Source: Arctic95D-9 sp035967665 (GTDB lineage Bacteria; Verrucomicrobiota; Verrucomicrobiia; Verrucomicrobiales; DEV007). Taken from it: 64,000 nt of DNA. A program made the translations under genes and the position numbers. Shown here piece by piece: positions 18,243 to 28,200 of the stretch (position 1 is its first letter; each line of letters opens with the position of its first letter). The notes beneath the pieces were generated by a model that was given only the letters and a program-made list of their open reading frames with translations, ran no database searches and was not told the DNA's origin. The stretch covers positions 77,340 to 141,339 of the forward strand of contig JAYWLB010000026.1 of the NCBI GenBank assembly GCA_035967665.1, written 5' to 3'.

Positions 18243-19379
18243 TCAGGTCGCGTCTGCCGAATCCGTATACTTTTCCGGCGGATTGGCTACAATGAAATCG
18301 ACAATTTCATCCGGATCGTCACTGAGCGTGAGCATCTCACGATAGAGCTTCCCTTCAGCGAGTCGACACAAGGTGTCGAACAATCCGGTTTCCTTCTCAT
18401 ATCGGGCTACGCCCAGAAACGCCATCGGGCTCACGAACTCAAACGTTCCATAGTGGTTCTGAGCAGCGTCCATAAAAATTTCCTGAGTCGTCCCCGCACT
18501 CCCCGGAGCATAGACGACTCCATAGCGGGCAATCGCGAGCAACCCGTCCTCCCTCAGCCCGTTGCTGAAGTACTTGGCAACGTGTGTTGAAAACTGATTA
18601 CTCGGTTCATGCCCGTAAAACCAGGTTGGAATAGCCAGAGACGATTCCCCTTTCGAATGCATTTCAATAACCCGAACGGCAGCTTCGTTGAATCCCTCGT
18701 CAGAATATTTGGGAGCAACCGAAAGCAGTTCCAGCGCCGATTCAAGAAGTTCATCCGGACCGTTCGCGAGCCAGGCCCCGAGATTCGAAGCCTCCATAAT
18801 TCCGGGTCCGCCACCACTGGCGATGAAGTATCCCTTCCGCGTCAGACGGCGGGCCAGACGAACCACCTTTTCATAATAAGGATCAGTTCTCAGCGTTCCA
18901 TGTCCGCCCATAATCGCGACGACCTTCTTCTCCCCACCCGCCTCAACACGACCTTCGAGGAGATCCGTCAATCCGTCATCGATCGCATGATCATGAAGTC
19001 GCTGGGCAAGTGCCTCGAGGATATGAGGGCGATGCCGTCCATTGGCAACGAAATGATCGTAAATACGCTTGTCGAGAGAAAGGTCTTCCTCTTCGGACCA
19101 CCCATCCATGAGTTCATCCCGGGTGTAGAGTCCCGGTCGATAGGGATTAAACGGCAACCTCGGAAGTCGTGGGAAAATCAGAGCACCGGCCTCGCGAAGC
19201 CGTTCCTGAAAAATCAGCGAGGGATAACGGCAGCCGAGAAACACAGCTCCAGCCAGCTGCACGCTCTCCCAGTTTACGTCAACTTCTCCCAAATCCAGCC
19301 CCTGAACCACACAGTCTTTCAGGTCATGCTCCCTTTCCAGGAAAGCAGCCAGTTGATCAATCTCGTGAACTTCTCTCAT
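18243..19379 (-). CDS. LOG-family (lysine decarboxylase-like) nucleotide-processing protein
   Basis: 378 residues, longer than the usual LOG protein because of an extra N-terminal domain of about 150 residues. The Rossmann core shows GGHGT, GGGPGIMEA and the family's PGGxGTxxE signature in the variant form PGSAGTTQE. LOG proteins typically release the base from nucleoside 5'-monophosphates. The second Gly of the signature is Ser here, which could alter activity. It is the last gene of the long minus-strand run, 3 bp after the CBM9-like gene. Confidence 0.82.
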   Translation of the reverse strand: MREVHEIDQLAAFLEREHDLKDCVVQGLDLGEVDVNWESVQLAGAVFLGCRYPSLIFQERLREAGALIFPRLPRLPFNPYRPGLYTRDELMDGWSEEEDLSLDKRIYDHFVANGRHRPHILEALAQRLHDHAIDDGLTDLLEGRVEAGGEKKVVAIMGGHGTLRTDPYYEKVVRLARRLTRKGYFIASGGGPGIMEASNLGAWLANGPDELLESALELLSVAPKYSDEGFNEAAVRVIEMHSKGESSLAIPTWFYGHEPSNQFSTHVAKYFSNGLREDGLLAIARYGVVYAPGSAGTTQEIFMDAAQNHYGTFEFVSPMAFLGVARYEKETGLFDTLCRLAEGKLYREMLTLSDDPDEIVDFIVANPPEKYTDSADAT

Positions 19380-19382
19380 TTC

Positions 19383-19985
19383 CTAAACCAGTTTAAATTT
19401 CCCGAATGATGAAGGCACATGAAAATCCGGAACCTCAGTCTCCGGATCAACCCAACAGATCCATTCGTTGATAACACTGTCCCCTTCCCCGTGGGAAAAC
19501 TCCGCGCGGTAAACACCGGTGCTCATCTCTCCACCCTGCAAGCAGCCGAGCTGTTCAAGCTCAGAGATAGCGAAACTTCCCTCCACGGAATATCCCCCCT
19601 CAAAAAATGTCCCGGAGTATGCTAAAGACTCAAACGACCACGCGGGGTTAATCTGCCGGTGATAGAGCCCTTCGTAGTCATAGACGTTTCCCCGCGGATC
19701 CATTTCGGCCCCGTAGTATGGCGTCGTCAGTTCAGGCGAAGTCGCGAAGAACAATTCGACCCGGTCCGATCCCAAAGCCGCCTCCCCGGAATCCGCATGT
19801 TCCGTGAGAACGAGGTCATGATCTTCGACTTCGAAGTGAAATTTCAGATACTCATTATTCCAAACCGCCCGAAACTGCGTCTTCGGAATCGCGCCGCTTT
19901 TCCAGGGGCAGGAAAAGTCTTCGAGAAGCGCCCCCTTCTTTACATCCAGTTCCCCGGAGAATCTTACCTCGTAAATTTTCATCAT
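19383..19985 (-). CDS. CBM9-like carbohydrate-binding fold protein
   Basis: 200 residues, beta-rich, no signal peptide. Features such as FRAVWNNEYLKFHFEV near the start, GSDRVELFF in the middle and a C-terminal phrase ending in SSFGKFKLV resemble the family 9 carbohydrate-binding module found in xylanases and stand-alone in many PVC bacteria. With no export signal it is predicted to be cytoplasmic, where it might bind a sugar product of the neighbouring glycosyltransferases. The start overlaps the stop of the HAD gene by four bases. Confidence 0.72.
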   Translation of the reverse strand: MMKIYEVRFSGELDVKKGALLEDFSCPWKSGAIPKTQFRAVWNNEYLKFHFEVEDHDLVLTEHADSGEAALGSDRVELFFATSPELTTPYYGAEMDPRGNVYDYEGLYHRQINPAWSFESLAYSGTFFEGGYSVEGSFAISELEQLGCLQGGEMSTGVYRAEFSHGEGDSVINEWICWVDPETEVPDFHVPSSFGKFKLV

Positions 19986-20845
19986 TTCAAAAGTTCGCCT
20001 ATCTGGCTCAGATCAGTCACGACAGCATCGGCAATTGCCCCGGCTTCAACGCCTGACAAACCGCCTAAACGCAAACTTCGCTCATCGCCGGCAAAGAGGC
20101 AGGTTCGAAACCCGAGTTCCCTTGCAGGAAGAATATCTTTATTCATGTCATTGCCAACGTAAAGAACCGTATCAGGAGCCACTCCCCGCTTCTCGAGCCG
20201 CTCTCTCATTTTGTGATACAATGTTAGAGATGGCTTTCCCTCTCCTTCCTCGTAGGAAAACACCATTAATCCGGGATCAATTCCCAATGCCTCAAAACTG
20301 CCTCCCATGACTCCGGCGAAAACGGAGTGAGTGTAATTCTGGGCATTCGAAATGACACCCAGCGCAATACCGCTGCCGGCTAACCGACGAATCAGATCCA
20401 CTGCTCCCGGCATCTCCCAAACAGGATTCATGCGGCACTCGTAGCGCAAAGCGGCCTTATCAACGAACAGCCCGGAAGTTCCCGGCGCATACTGTTTCAG
20501 GAGTTCGGTCCAGACGATCCTGATGTCGACCTCCGGAAACGCCACCCCTTTGGCACGTTCCCCCGACAGAGCTTCTTCGAGAAGGTTCACAAACGCATGA
20601 GCCACAACCTCTTCGGAAGCGGTAAGAGCGCCCTCGAGAAGTTCGTTCACTCCCGCCATCGCGAGACGGCCACGCTGATCTTTCCCCGGCATCCCGACAT
20701 CACCTGCCGCAGAGATCAGAAGGGTCCCGTAGACATCAAATAGAACAGTCGAAATTCCGGGAAGAGGAGGAAGTTGCGGATCCAGCCGGGTGGGAATGGG
20801 ATCCAGCGGCCGCATCAGCCTTTTCACATACTCAGCGCCCTCCAT
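19982..20845 (-). CDS. HAD-superfamily hydrolase (candidate solute-phosphate phosphatase)
   Basis: 287 residues. Motif I is FDVYGTL, motif II is VISNAQNYT and the C-terminal acidic motif is VGNDMNKDI. The nucleophile Asp is present, but the residue two positions later, Asp in typical HAD phosphatases, is Tyr, as in 2-haloacid dehalogenases. The gene lies 2 bp after a GT4 gene and just beyond gpgS, so dephosphorylation of a glycosyl-3-phosphoglycerate (the GpgP or MggB step) is the context-based guess. The Asp-to-Tyr change argues for caution. Confidence 0.8.
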   Translation of the reverse strand: MEGAEYVKRLMRPLDPIPTRLDPQLPPLPGISTVLFDVYGTLLISAAGDVGMPGKDQRGRLAMAGVNELLEGALTASEEVVAHAFVNLLEEALSGERAKGVAFPEVDIRIVWTELLKQYAPGTSGLFVDKAALRYECRMNPVWEMPGAVDLIRRLAGSGIALGVISNAQNYTHSVFAGVMGGSFEALGIDPGLMVFSYEEGEGKPSLTLYHKMRERLEKRGVAPDTVLYVGNDMNKDILPARELGFRTCLFAGDERSLRLGGLSGVEAGAIADAVVTDLSQIGELLK

Positions 20846-20847
20846 TC

Positions 20848-22314
20848 CTAATGGCGAAGCAAATTCAATCGGGCCGGATCGAGAAATTGATCGAGGACGC
20901 GCTTGGGGTTGAGATTGCTCACTTTCCCGCCATGCCCTGTGAGCGTCTTCAGGTAAGTCTTTTCAAGTCGTTCGCCGTACTGTGAGGGACTGTAAACTTC
21001 GCGAATGATACGGGCTCGCGATTCGATCGCGGCTCCTGAATCAGGTTCGAGAGCAGGAAAACCGACCTCTTTCAGCAAATCCGGATCCTCCTTCAGTTTT
21101 CTCAAGGCGATCGTTTGAAAGGTTTCATTCAAAACCCCGAAATCGATTTTCCCTTTTCGCACCCAGGCTTTCCAGGTTTGCTTCAATGCCGACTTCGGCA
21201 TTTTCACATCGTAGGCGAGATAGGTCCGCCGAAGCACCGATTCGATTTCCGCCTTGAGCGCTACGACATCGAACCAGTCCACCGGAATGTCGATTCGTTC
21301 ATAGAGATTCCCGAGATCAACGCCCTCTTTTTGAAAATCTTTGGTAATCCCGGGCAGGTCGCGCCCAATGACAGCTTTGCCTGAAACCCAGGGTTCTAAA
21401 AAAGCGAGCCCGAAGCCCTCGGCAACACTGGTCGTGACAAAGAAATCAGCCCATCCCACGAGATCGAGGAAATCGTACCGATTGTTCTCCGAGATACCGA
21501 GATCAACCGGCAACTCGAGTTCCCCGATTAAAGCGCTCCAATGTTCATGGGCCGGCATCCACTCCGGATTCTCCGGATTCAGCGTTGTCGCAAAATCCAC
21601 CTTGTCACCGTAGATAAGAGCGAGGAGAAGAAGTTCCCCGATATTCTTCCTGCGAATTCCCCTCGTGGGGTAGAGCGCAAAAAGTCGATCTTTCGAAAAA
21701 GGGCGATCCGCAGGAGTGGTCGTGTAGGGAAACTCAGTGATCGCATTCGGAAGCACATGCAAGTTCTGCTTTGAAACTCCGGCAGCACGCAGAAACTCGA
21801 AGTCACGATGATTGATCGTCGCGTAATGAATTTGCTTTGCAGTGGGATAAAGAGTGCCCTCAAACCCGGATTCGGAGTCAAAAAAGGAACGCTGTTTACT
21901 GTAATTGCCCGGCCGGCCATCTTCCGAAAAATCATGCAACTGAAGCACAATACGGGCCCCCTCCTCCGCGAGGATTCGAATCACGGTCGGGAACATTACG
22001 TTCTTCGCGAGGGTGGGATTGTGAAAATGCCAGACGTCCGGTTCGCCCCCAAAATACGCCCGTGCTTCCGCCTTGAGAGCTTCAGTCAGACTGTCCGCGA
22101 TAACAGAGCTTCCGGTATTCCGATAGTCCAGCGCATCGAGGACTCTTACCTCACCTGACATTCCATCAAAAGTGGGTGCCTCCCCCGAAATCACGAGTAC
22201 ATCATGGCCCCTATCAATGAGAGCACGTTGTGCCGCATCGATGACACGACTGACACCTCCGCGGCGGAGGTGATAGTGCACGATGACCACTTTCATTTTT
22301 GTCTTATCGGTCAT
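20848..22314 (-). CDS. GT4-family glycosyltransferase, candidate MggA-like
   Basis: 488 residues. It starts with a GT-B N-terminal signature (HYHLRRGGVSRVI) and carries the GT4 acceptor/nucleotide-sugar motif EGFGLAFLEPW in its C-terminal half; no membrane helix. It overlaps the end of gpgS by 11 bp if the first ATG is used; the ATG six codons later (22296) is equally plausible. Known pathways extend glucosyl-3-phosphoglycerate with mannose using a GT4 enzyme (MggA of Petrotoga), so adding a second sugar to the GpgS product is the leading hypothesis. Donor and acceptor cannot be read from the sequence. Confidence 0.85.
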   Translation of the reverse strand: MTDKTKMKVVIVHYHLRRGGVSRVIDAAQRALIDRGHDVLVISGEAPTFDGMSGEVRVLDALDYRNTGSSVIADSLTEALKAEARAYFGGEPDVWHFHNPTLAKNVMFPTVIRILAEEGARIVLQLHDFSEDGRPGNYSKQRSFFDSESGFEGTLYPTAKQIHYATINHRDFEFLRAAGVSKQNLHVLPNAITEFPYTTTPADRPFSKDRLFALYPTRGIRRKNIGELLLLALIYGDKVDFATTLNPENPEWMPAHEHWSALIGELELPVDLGISENNRYDFLDLVGWADFFVTTSVAEGFGLAFLEPWVSGKAVIGRDLPGITKDFQKEGVDLGNLYERIDIPVDWFDVVALKAEIESVLRRTYLAYDVKMPKSALKQTWKAWVRKGKIDFGVLNETFQTIALRKLKEDPDLLKEVGFPALEPDSGAAIESRARIIREVYSPSQYGERLEKTYLKTLTGHGGKVSNLNPKRVLDQFLDPARLNLLRH

Positions 22315-23290
22315 GTTTGATTAAATATTCTGGCAAAGAGATCATAGGGGGACGCTCCTCCTCAACAATCTCTTTCCGGGTCAACTCGTAGCGATGACCT
22401 TCGGCTAAAAACTGTCGGAATTGTCCGTGCAAATCAGGCAGGTCTGACACCATTCCATTCGCTTGAATACGATTCAAGAAAGTCTGCAATATGCCAAACG
22501 ACATTTTCCCTAAATCAACCGTCGACTGATTGCGGTGAACCCTTTTATCCAAATCAACTTGAGCAAACGCATCCAGCCCCTTCGCCTGATAGAGGTCGAT
22601 AACATGGGAGGTCTCGACCCCGTAACCGATCGGAAACGGAAGTGACTCGAGAACCGAACGCCGCACCGCATACTCACCCGAAAGCGGCTGCATCAGAGCG
22701 GTCAATTCAGGAAAAAACATCGAGAAGAGCGGTCGAACCAGAATCTCGGTAACCCGTCCGCCCCCCGAGGGCCTGAGTTCATCTGAAAACGCGAGCGGCC
22801 GGTCATAAAAGGCTTTCACGTAATCAACCTCGGGACGGTAAATAAGCGGGGCAACCAGTGCACTGGCGAATCTCGGGTGAATATTTTTGATATCAGCATC
22901 GACGTAACAGATGATGTCTCCTTTCAACTGATAGATCGCTTTCCACAAATTCTCCCCTTTCCCGGGCTTGTCTCCATACTCCGGCAGAATATCGGAAGAA
23001 AGATAAGTGTCGGCCCCGAAACTGGCGGCAATATCAAGCGTGCGGTCGGTAGACCCGGAATCGATCACGGCCAACTCGTCAATGAGAGGATAGCGATCCA
23101 TCAACTCGCTCTTAAAAACGATCACCTCTTTTCCGATCGTGGCTTCCTCATTCAAGGTCGGGATACAAAGGCTGATGGTAAGACCGGCCTCCTCCTTGGC
23201 CTTGACCAGTTCCCGGAGATCCCAAAAGTCGGAGTGATGATAGGTATTGGTCTTCAACCACTGATCCAGCCTTGCGTCAATATCACTCAT
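22304..23290 (-). CDS. gpgS: Glucosyl-3-phosphoglycerate synthase
   Basis: 328 residues, a GT-A enzyme of the GT81 type. It transfers glucose from an NDP-glucose to 3-phosphoglycerate. Recognised features: IPTLNEEATIG, VIDSGSTDRT, the GKGENLW segment, the metal-binding VDAD (D131, D133), VKAFYDRPL, GGRVTEILVRPL, FPELTALMQPLSGEYA and FPIGYGVE, all characteristic of GpgS rather than a generic GT2. It is cytosolic. The start overlaps the stop of the M20-like gene by one base (TAATG). The product is the precursor of glucosylglycerate, a compatible solute in salt- or nitrogen-stressed bacteria. Confidence 0.92.
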   Translation of the reverse strand: MSDIDARLDQWLKTNTYHHSDFWDLRELVKAKEEAGLTISLCIPTLNEEATIGKEVIVFKSELMDRYPLIDELAVIDSGSTDRTLDIAASFGADTYLSSDILPEYGDKPGKGENLWKAIYQLKGDIICYVDADIKNIHPRFASALVAPLIYRPEVDYVKAFYDRPLAFSDELRPSGGGRVTEILVRPLFSMFFPELTALMQPLSGEYAVRRSVLESLPFPIGYGVETSHVIDLYQAKGLDAFAQVDLDKRVHRNQSTVDLGKMSFGILQTFLNRIQANGMVSDLPDLHGQFRQFLAEGHRYELTRKEIVEEERPPMISLPEYLIKHDR

Positions 23291-24432
23291 TAGTCGAAGG
23301 AAAGATCGTGGGAATCCATAAACTCAATCATGGCAACAAGCTGCGCAAGGCCATCGAAAACGGGCGCGAGTTCAATCGATTCATTGGCGAGGTGCCGATG
23401 CTCACCCCGGGTCACTCCCAAAGTCAGCGCCGGGATCCGGTGGTTCAATAGAGGCGCGAGTTCCGAAATACTGGGCGTTTCCCGCGGCTCGATTCCGAGA
23501 GCACCTAAAACCTCGCGGGCCTCGGTCACAACCGGATGCCCCGACTCCAGTTTCCCCGGCCTCCTGTGAGCGAACATTTCAAGATCCGCTCTCAAAGTCA
23601 CCGAAGTCTGAAACCCCGCCACAAGATCGAAAATCTGCTTCTCAATCTCTGACACTTTCGCCGCCTCTGAACTCCTGATCTCAAAACGTATACACCCCGA
23701 AACCGGTGGCACATTATAACCGGAAACCGCCTCAATCGAACCGATCAGAAGTTCGGACTCATCAGCGGATTCCCCTGCCATCTCTACCAATCGGGATCCA
23801 ACTTGAGTCAGCGCATCGACGACGCCACACATTCCGGAGACGCATCCGTCCGGAATCTCAATAGTTATTTTTCCTCGCGCCATTCCAAGGCTCGCAAAAC
23901 TGAGTCGTCCCAATTGCATGCCCTCGACGCAGAGAGCAGAATTAATCTCCCGCTCCGTGTTATTCAAAAAGAATCGTATTCCTTCCAGATTCCCCCGACC
24001 GAAGCTTCGCGTCGTCCCTAACAGAATCAAATTTGACTTCAAAGTAATCCCGAGCAGCTCAAGCGCCAGAGGTAAGGTCGCAAGTGCTGCGACCCCGAGA
24101 CTGTTATCGGCAATTCCCCGCCCACTCATCTCTCCTGCCCCCACAGTAACGGTGTGGTCCTCAGAATCCTTCCACACTTTATCGGCATGCGCGGCCACAA
24201 GAATGTTTCGTTCCATCGACTCTCCTGAGAGAACACCAGCAGCATTTCCCGCTTCATCGAGAGAGATGTTATCGAGCCCATACTCCGTAAAGCGATGGCA
24301 CAAAAAATCAGTCAACCTCTCTTCCTTTCCGGTCGGAGCAGGAAGTTCTGCCGCCATCACGATATTGGCGAAAAGCACTTCCCGAAGTGACTTCAATTTC
24401 TCCCGATAAAAAACAACACGATCTCCACTCAT
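23290..24432 (-). CDS. M20/PepT-like protein with altered catalytic site
   Basis: 380 residues, zinc amidohydrolase fold. The first metal motif HAD (His82, Asp84), the bridging Asp109 in GIADNS, Glu170 in CVEG and a late His in EHRHLANE are present. The Glu-Glu pair that supplies the general base and a metal ligand in M20 enzymes (DEEIGRG in PepT) is replaced by Arg142-Ser143 in TTRSFGRG. It may be inactive or have a different mechanism. It is tightly coupled at both ends, between a secreted protein gene and gpgS. Confidence 0.8.
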   Translation of the reverse strand: MSGDRVVFYREKLKSLREVLFANIVMAAELPAPTGKEERLTDFLCHRFTEYGLDNISLDEAGNAAGVLSGESMERNILVAAHADKVWKDSEDHTVTVGAGEMSGRGIADNSLGVAALATLPLALELLGITLKSNLILLGTTRSFGRGNLEGIRFFLNNTEREINSALCVEGMQLGRLSFASLGMARGKITIEIPDGCVSGMCGVVDALTQVGSRLVEMAGESADESELLIGSIEAVSGYNVPPVSGCIRFEIRSSEAAKVSEIEKQIFDLVAGFQTSVTLRADLEMFAHRRPGKLESGHPVVTEAREVLGALGIEPRETPSISELAPLLNHRIPALTLGVTRGEHRHLANESIELAPVFDGLAQLVAMIEFMDSHDLSFD

Positions 24433-25229
24433 TCCTCTGCATCCGCCTCGTCATTCGCGAGATCATCCGCCGCCTCTTTGTCCTCTTTGTCCTCTTTGTC
24501 CTCAACAGCCTTCGGTTCCGGGGCCGGCGTCACGTATTCACCAAGATAAGCGGTCGCAGAGAGAAATGAAACCGGCTCGCCGGAAAAGGGGGTGGCAGTG
24601 ATCACCGGGCGCCCCGCAAGCGGGAAAAGCAACTCATCCGCGCTGAATTTGAGGCGGATCATTGCTTCGAGCGGACGTTCTGTTTCGTGAAGCCAGACCC
24701 GTCCCGCAATCATCCAATCCGCTTCATCCTCCAACACGCTGAGTTCGAAATGGTAGGCCTCCCCCGGTATCAGCTCGAGAGCCACTTCCTCTAAAACCTC
24801 TCCCCGCCGAACCAATTGAAGCCTGTCGGTAACCTGAACGGCCCGCAACTGAAATCCGTTCTTTCCATACAACCCGGCCCCGAACCTTGACTGAAGCCGA
24901 CCGTCTCCGGGGCCACGCACGAGAGCAACAATCGTCGCCCCTTTCTCTCTGATCTCCTGCCCGAACTCCATCCAACCTTCAACGAGAGGCACTGCCGAAA
25001 CATTCAACTTCTTCGTATCCGCATCAACTTTCCATGTTCCCGCCTTCGGGGTTGAACCACCGGGATAAGAACCGTCGGCACTGTTCTTAATATCGAGATT
25101 CCCCGCAACCTTCGGCGCAACGACAGCCTTCTCAGGCTCAGCCGCGCCTCCCTTTTCATCTTCATCGGCAACCAGCAAACAGGTCAATCCGGGCAATGAG
25201 ATAAGAATGAGGAAAAACCGGATCATCAT
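24429..25229 (-). CDS. Secreted hypothetical protein with acidic tail
   Basis: A longer frame reaches 25289, but the ATG at 25229 is preferred: it overlaps the permease stop (ATGA) and gives a proper signal peptide (MMIRFFLILISLPGLTCLL), leaving about 266 residues. The Cys in LTCLLVAD does not form a clear lipobox. The body is beta-rich, with a segment about a measured effect on the molecule's surface not recognisable as any family; no catalytic motif is seen. The last 30 residues are almost all Glu, Asp, Lys and Ala, coded partly by a 9-bp tandem repeat. Genomic position suggests a periplasmic partner of the ABC system. Confidence 0.7.
   Translation of the reverse strand: MMIRFFLILISLPGLTCLLVADEDEKGGAAEPEKAVVAPKVAGNLDIKNSADGSYPGGSTPKAGTWKVDADTKKLNVSAVPLVEGWMEFGQEIREKGATIVALVRGPGDGRLQSRFGAGLYGKNGFQLRAVQVTDRLQLVRRGEVLEEVALELIPGEAYHFELSVLEDEADWMIAGRVWLHETERPLEAMIRLKFSADELLFPLAGRPVITATPFSGEPVSFLSATAYLGEYVTPAPEPKAVEDKEDKEDKEAADDLANDEADAEE
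24474..24503. repeat. 9-bp microsatellite in coding sequence
   Basis: CTCTTTGTC is repeated three times without change (24474-24500) and followed by CTC. On the coding strand it encodes Glu-Asp-Lys units in the acidic tail, so copy-number change would keep the frame. Confidence 0.8.
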
Positions 25230-28200
25230 TCCTCGCGAATGGCCTCCATCAAATTTCCACGCAGAACGATCCGGGCTGCGACTCCGCAAAACACCAGTCC
25301 CCCAACCAGAATCGCTCCGTTAATTCCTGCGAGCAAAAGCCAGGGCAACGAGCCGGGACCTTTTGCAAGGATCGGCCACACCGCCACCATCGCAGCAACA
25401 AATCCGACAAGAACCCCTGACACATGCAAAAACCAATGCTCTGATAAAACCATTCCGGCGAGGTCATTCCGGGTAAAGCCCATCGCCTGCATGACACCGA
25501 GCTGACCTTTTCTCTCAAGAACATTCCGGCTCACAATCACCGCGAGCCCTAGCGTTCCGAGAAAAATCCCCAATCCTCCGAGGGTCGAGAAAATACTAAG
25601 ATAGGTATTCTGCACCGCATTGAATTCATTCAGCTTCTGAGAGGTCGGGTTCATCTCCAACCCGCGATCTCCAAACATGCGGGTGAGATGCGCTGCGAGC
25701 GGTTCCAGAATCTCAGGTGATTCCCCATCGATGAGAAACATCTCATACCCGCCCGCATCGGGAAAGAAGCGTATGAAATTGGCTTCCGAAATCGTCAGGG
25801 ATCCCTGTAGAACCGAAGTATCAAGGAACCCCACAATCTCCACTTCGAAAGAGGATCCGGATACCGTTTCGTAGGATACCCGGTCACCCAGTCCCACCTG
25901 CAGGGCATACGTCGCAGTATTCTGATCAATCACACCGGGAATGACGGGAACCTTTCCATCCTCCACTTCGATCGTTCGGTCTAAAAGCTTCCAGGGACGC
26001 TTTGACGCGTCAGGGTCAGCAAGCTTGGTGAAGGTGAACGGATTTATCTCGGCGATAGAATCCGTTTTCACGCCGAGAAGGCGAGGTCGCTGGGCACGAT
26101 TCAAGTTCAAACAGCTGGCGTCATCTCCATCACTGACACGGAATGAAAGCGCTGAAAAATCGACCTCCACATCATTAATCCCGTATTTCTCCCAGGCCTC
26201 CGTCGAATTCAGATCTTCGTAAACAGGAAGAGTCGACTCTCCGAAATAAGCGAATCCGCCTGTCCCCGCACCCCGGCGTTCCGCCCCGCTCTCGCCGTTG
26301 AGACGAAACGAATTGATCGCGGTGACCATGAATACTCCGGACGCCATCAAGCCGACCACCGCGAGACTGCGACCGCGCCGCCTCACCGTATGCTGTCGCC
26401 CGAGTGCTCCCAGTGAAGTCATCACTGCCGAGGGCTTCATGAAACGACGAATCAGAAGCGAACAAAATGCCACACCTGAGACCGTGAAAAGAAATCCAGC
26501 CCCGAAAAAGAGCCCCTGTTCCGCCATCGTTCCCTCGACTTTCGGTGCGAAAAGGCATCCCATTCCCCCGGCAACTCCGACAATCAACGAGAACCAGTCC
26601 CAGCGCCACTTGCTCTGCTTCTCACCGGAGACATCATCACCCCCTGCAATGAGAAACCCCGGCTGAATAGCGCTGACGCGCCGACTCGCCAGATAAACCA
26701 CGACAATGGATATGATCACGGTGGAGAAAAATGCGATCAACAAAGTTTGTGGTTTGAGATGATAAACAAACTTAATCCCCGCCGCAGCATCCTTCCAAAC
26801 TCCGGACATGCCGTAGAGTGCGAGCCTCGTGTAAACATACCCGAGCAACAAGCCTGACAGAGCCCCAAAAACTGAGAGAAAAAGCGCTTCGATCAGGAAA
26901 ACACCACGAACCTTTTTCTTCGTGAACCCGAGAGCAAGTAGAAGCCCGATTTGGGAAGCCCGCTGCTCGATCCCGAAGACAAAGACGAGTCCCGCGAGGA
27001 CCAGCGCAGCAATGATAAGAAAGAAACTCATGCTGGCAAAGAGCGCGCCGAAGTCAAAGGAGTGAGCGACCGCCTCCGCGGATTCAGCGGGAAGGTCCCG
27101 AACGATCATCCCCAGATCGCCCAGTTGGAGATGCGCGCGAAGAGAATCCTCCAGTGGCTTTCCGGTATTCTCCTGCAGAAACCTAACCGCAGTGGCTTCA
27201 CCGAACCGGTTCCCCCACATTTCCTGAGCGGAAGCGAGGGAAACAAATGCCTTCGGAGTTGCCCGGTATTCGTCCCAGAATTCATCGTCCTTGTCCCGAA
27301 TCCTGTCCCGGTCGATGGGAATGCCCGGCTCCCACTCATCGAGGTTTTCGACATCAAAAATCCCGGGAAATGCCGGAGTCCACGACTGGCTCCAGCCCTG
27401 CTCACCGATAGGCATGACTTTGGCAACGCGGAAGCTGCGCTCTTTTTCCTCAAGCACCCTCCCCGCTCCCACGACATTGTATGTCAGTGAAACTTCGTCC
27501 CCCGTGACAAGACCGAGATCTTCTGCGAGCCAATCAGATACGACGATCTCATCCCCGCCGAGATCGCTGTCTACAATCGTATTCAAGGCTGCCCCCACAC
27601 CCGCAACCATGGAATACGGTGTCACCTTTTCCCCCTTCGAAATCGAAGTGGTCAGGTAGGTTAAAACCGGTGACTCAACCTCCGAAATCTCACCCACCGC
27701 CGAGACTATCACATCATCGAAAAAGACACGTGAACTGGCGAGCTGCTTCTCTTTTGCCGGGCCGATCTCCTCCACCGTGAGTTGCAGATCTTTGAGATTC
27801 CACAGGGAGTTGGCTGCTTTTTCAAGTTTCTCCGCCCCGACCGTTTCGCCGGCCAGGATCACATTGGCCCGCCCCGGCTGCTCAAGAAACTGCTGCAATC
27901 GTGCGAGCTTCACGAAAATCGTTGAAGGGGGAACCTGCTCCGCTCTCAACGAATAAAGCCCGAAATGATCGGGACCGAGCACATCGCTCACCTCAATCGT
28001 AAACGGGGTCGTTTGCTCTGACTCTCCTGAGAGGGGTGCATCTTTCGAAAGTGCGCCCGGAAGCTCTACTCTTACGATAAGCGTCTCACCTACCTCCGTC
28101 TCAACCCGGTTCTTAAGTGGCTCATTGATTCCTACCCAGTTCTCATCGTCGAATCCGGCAGGAGCTTCACCGGCAGGAGACAGCTTCCAGAAATTTTCAT

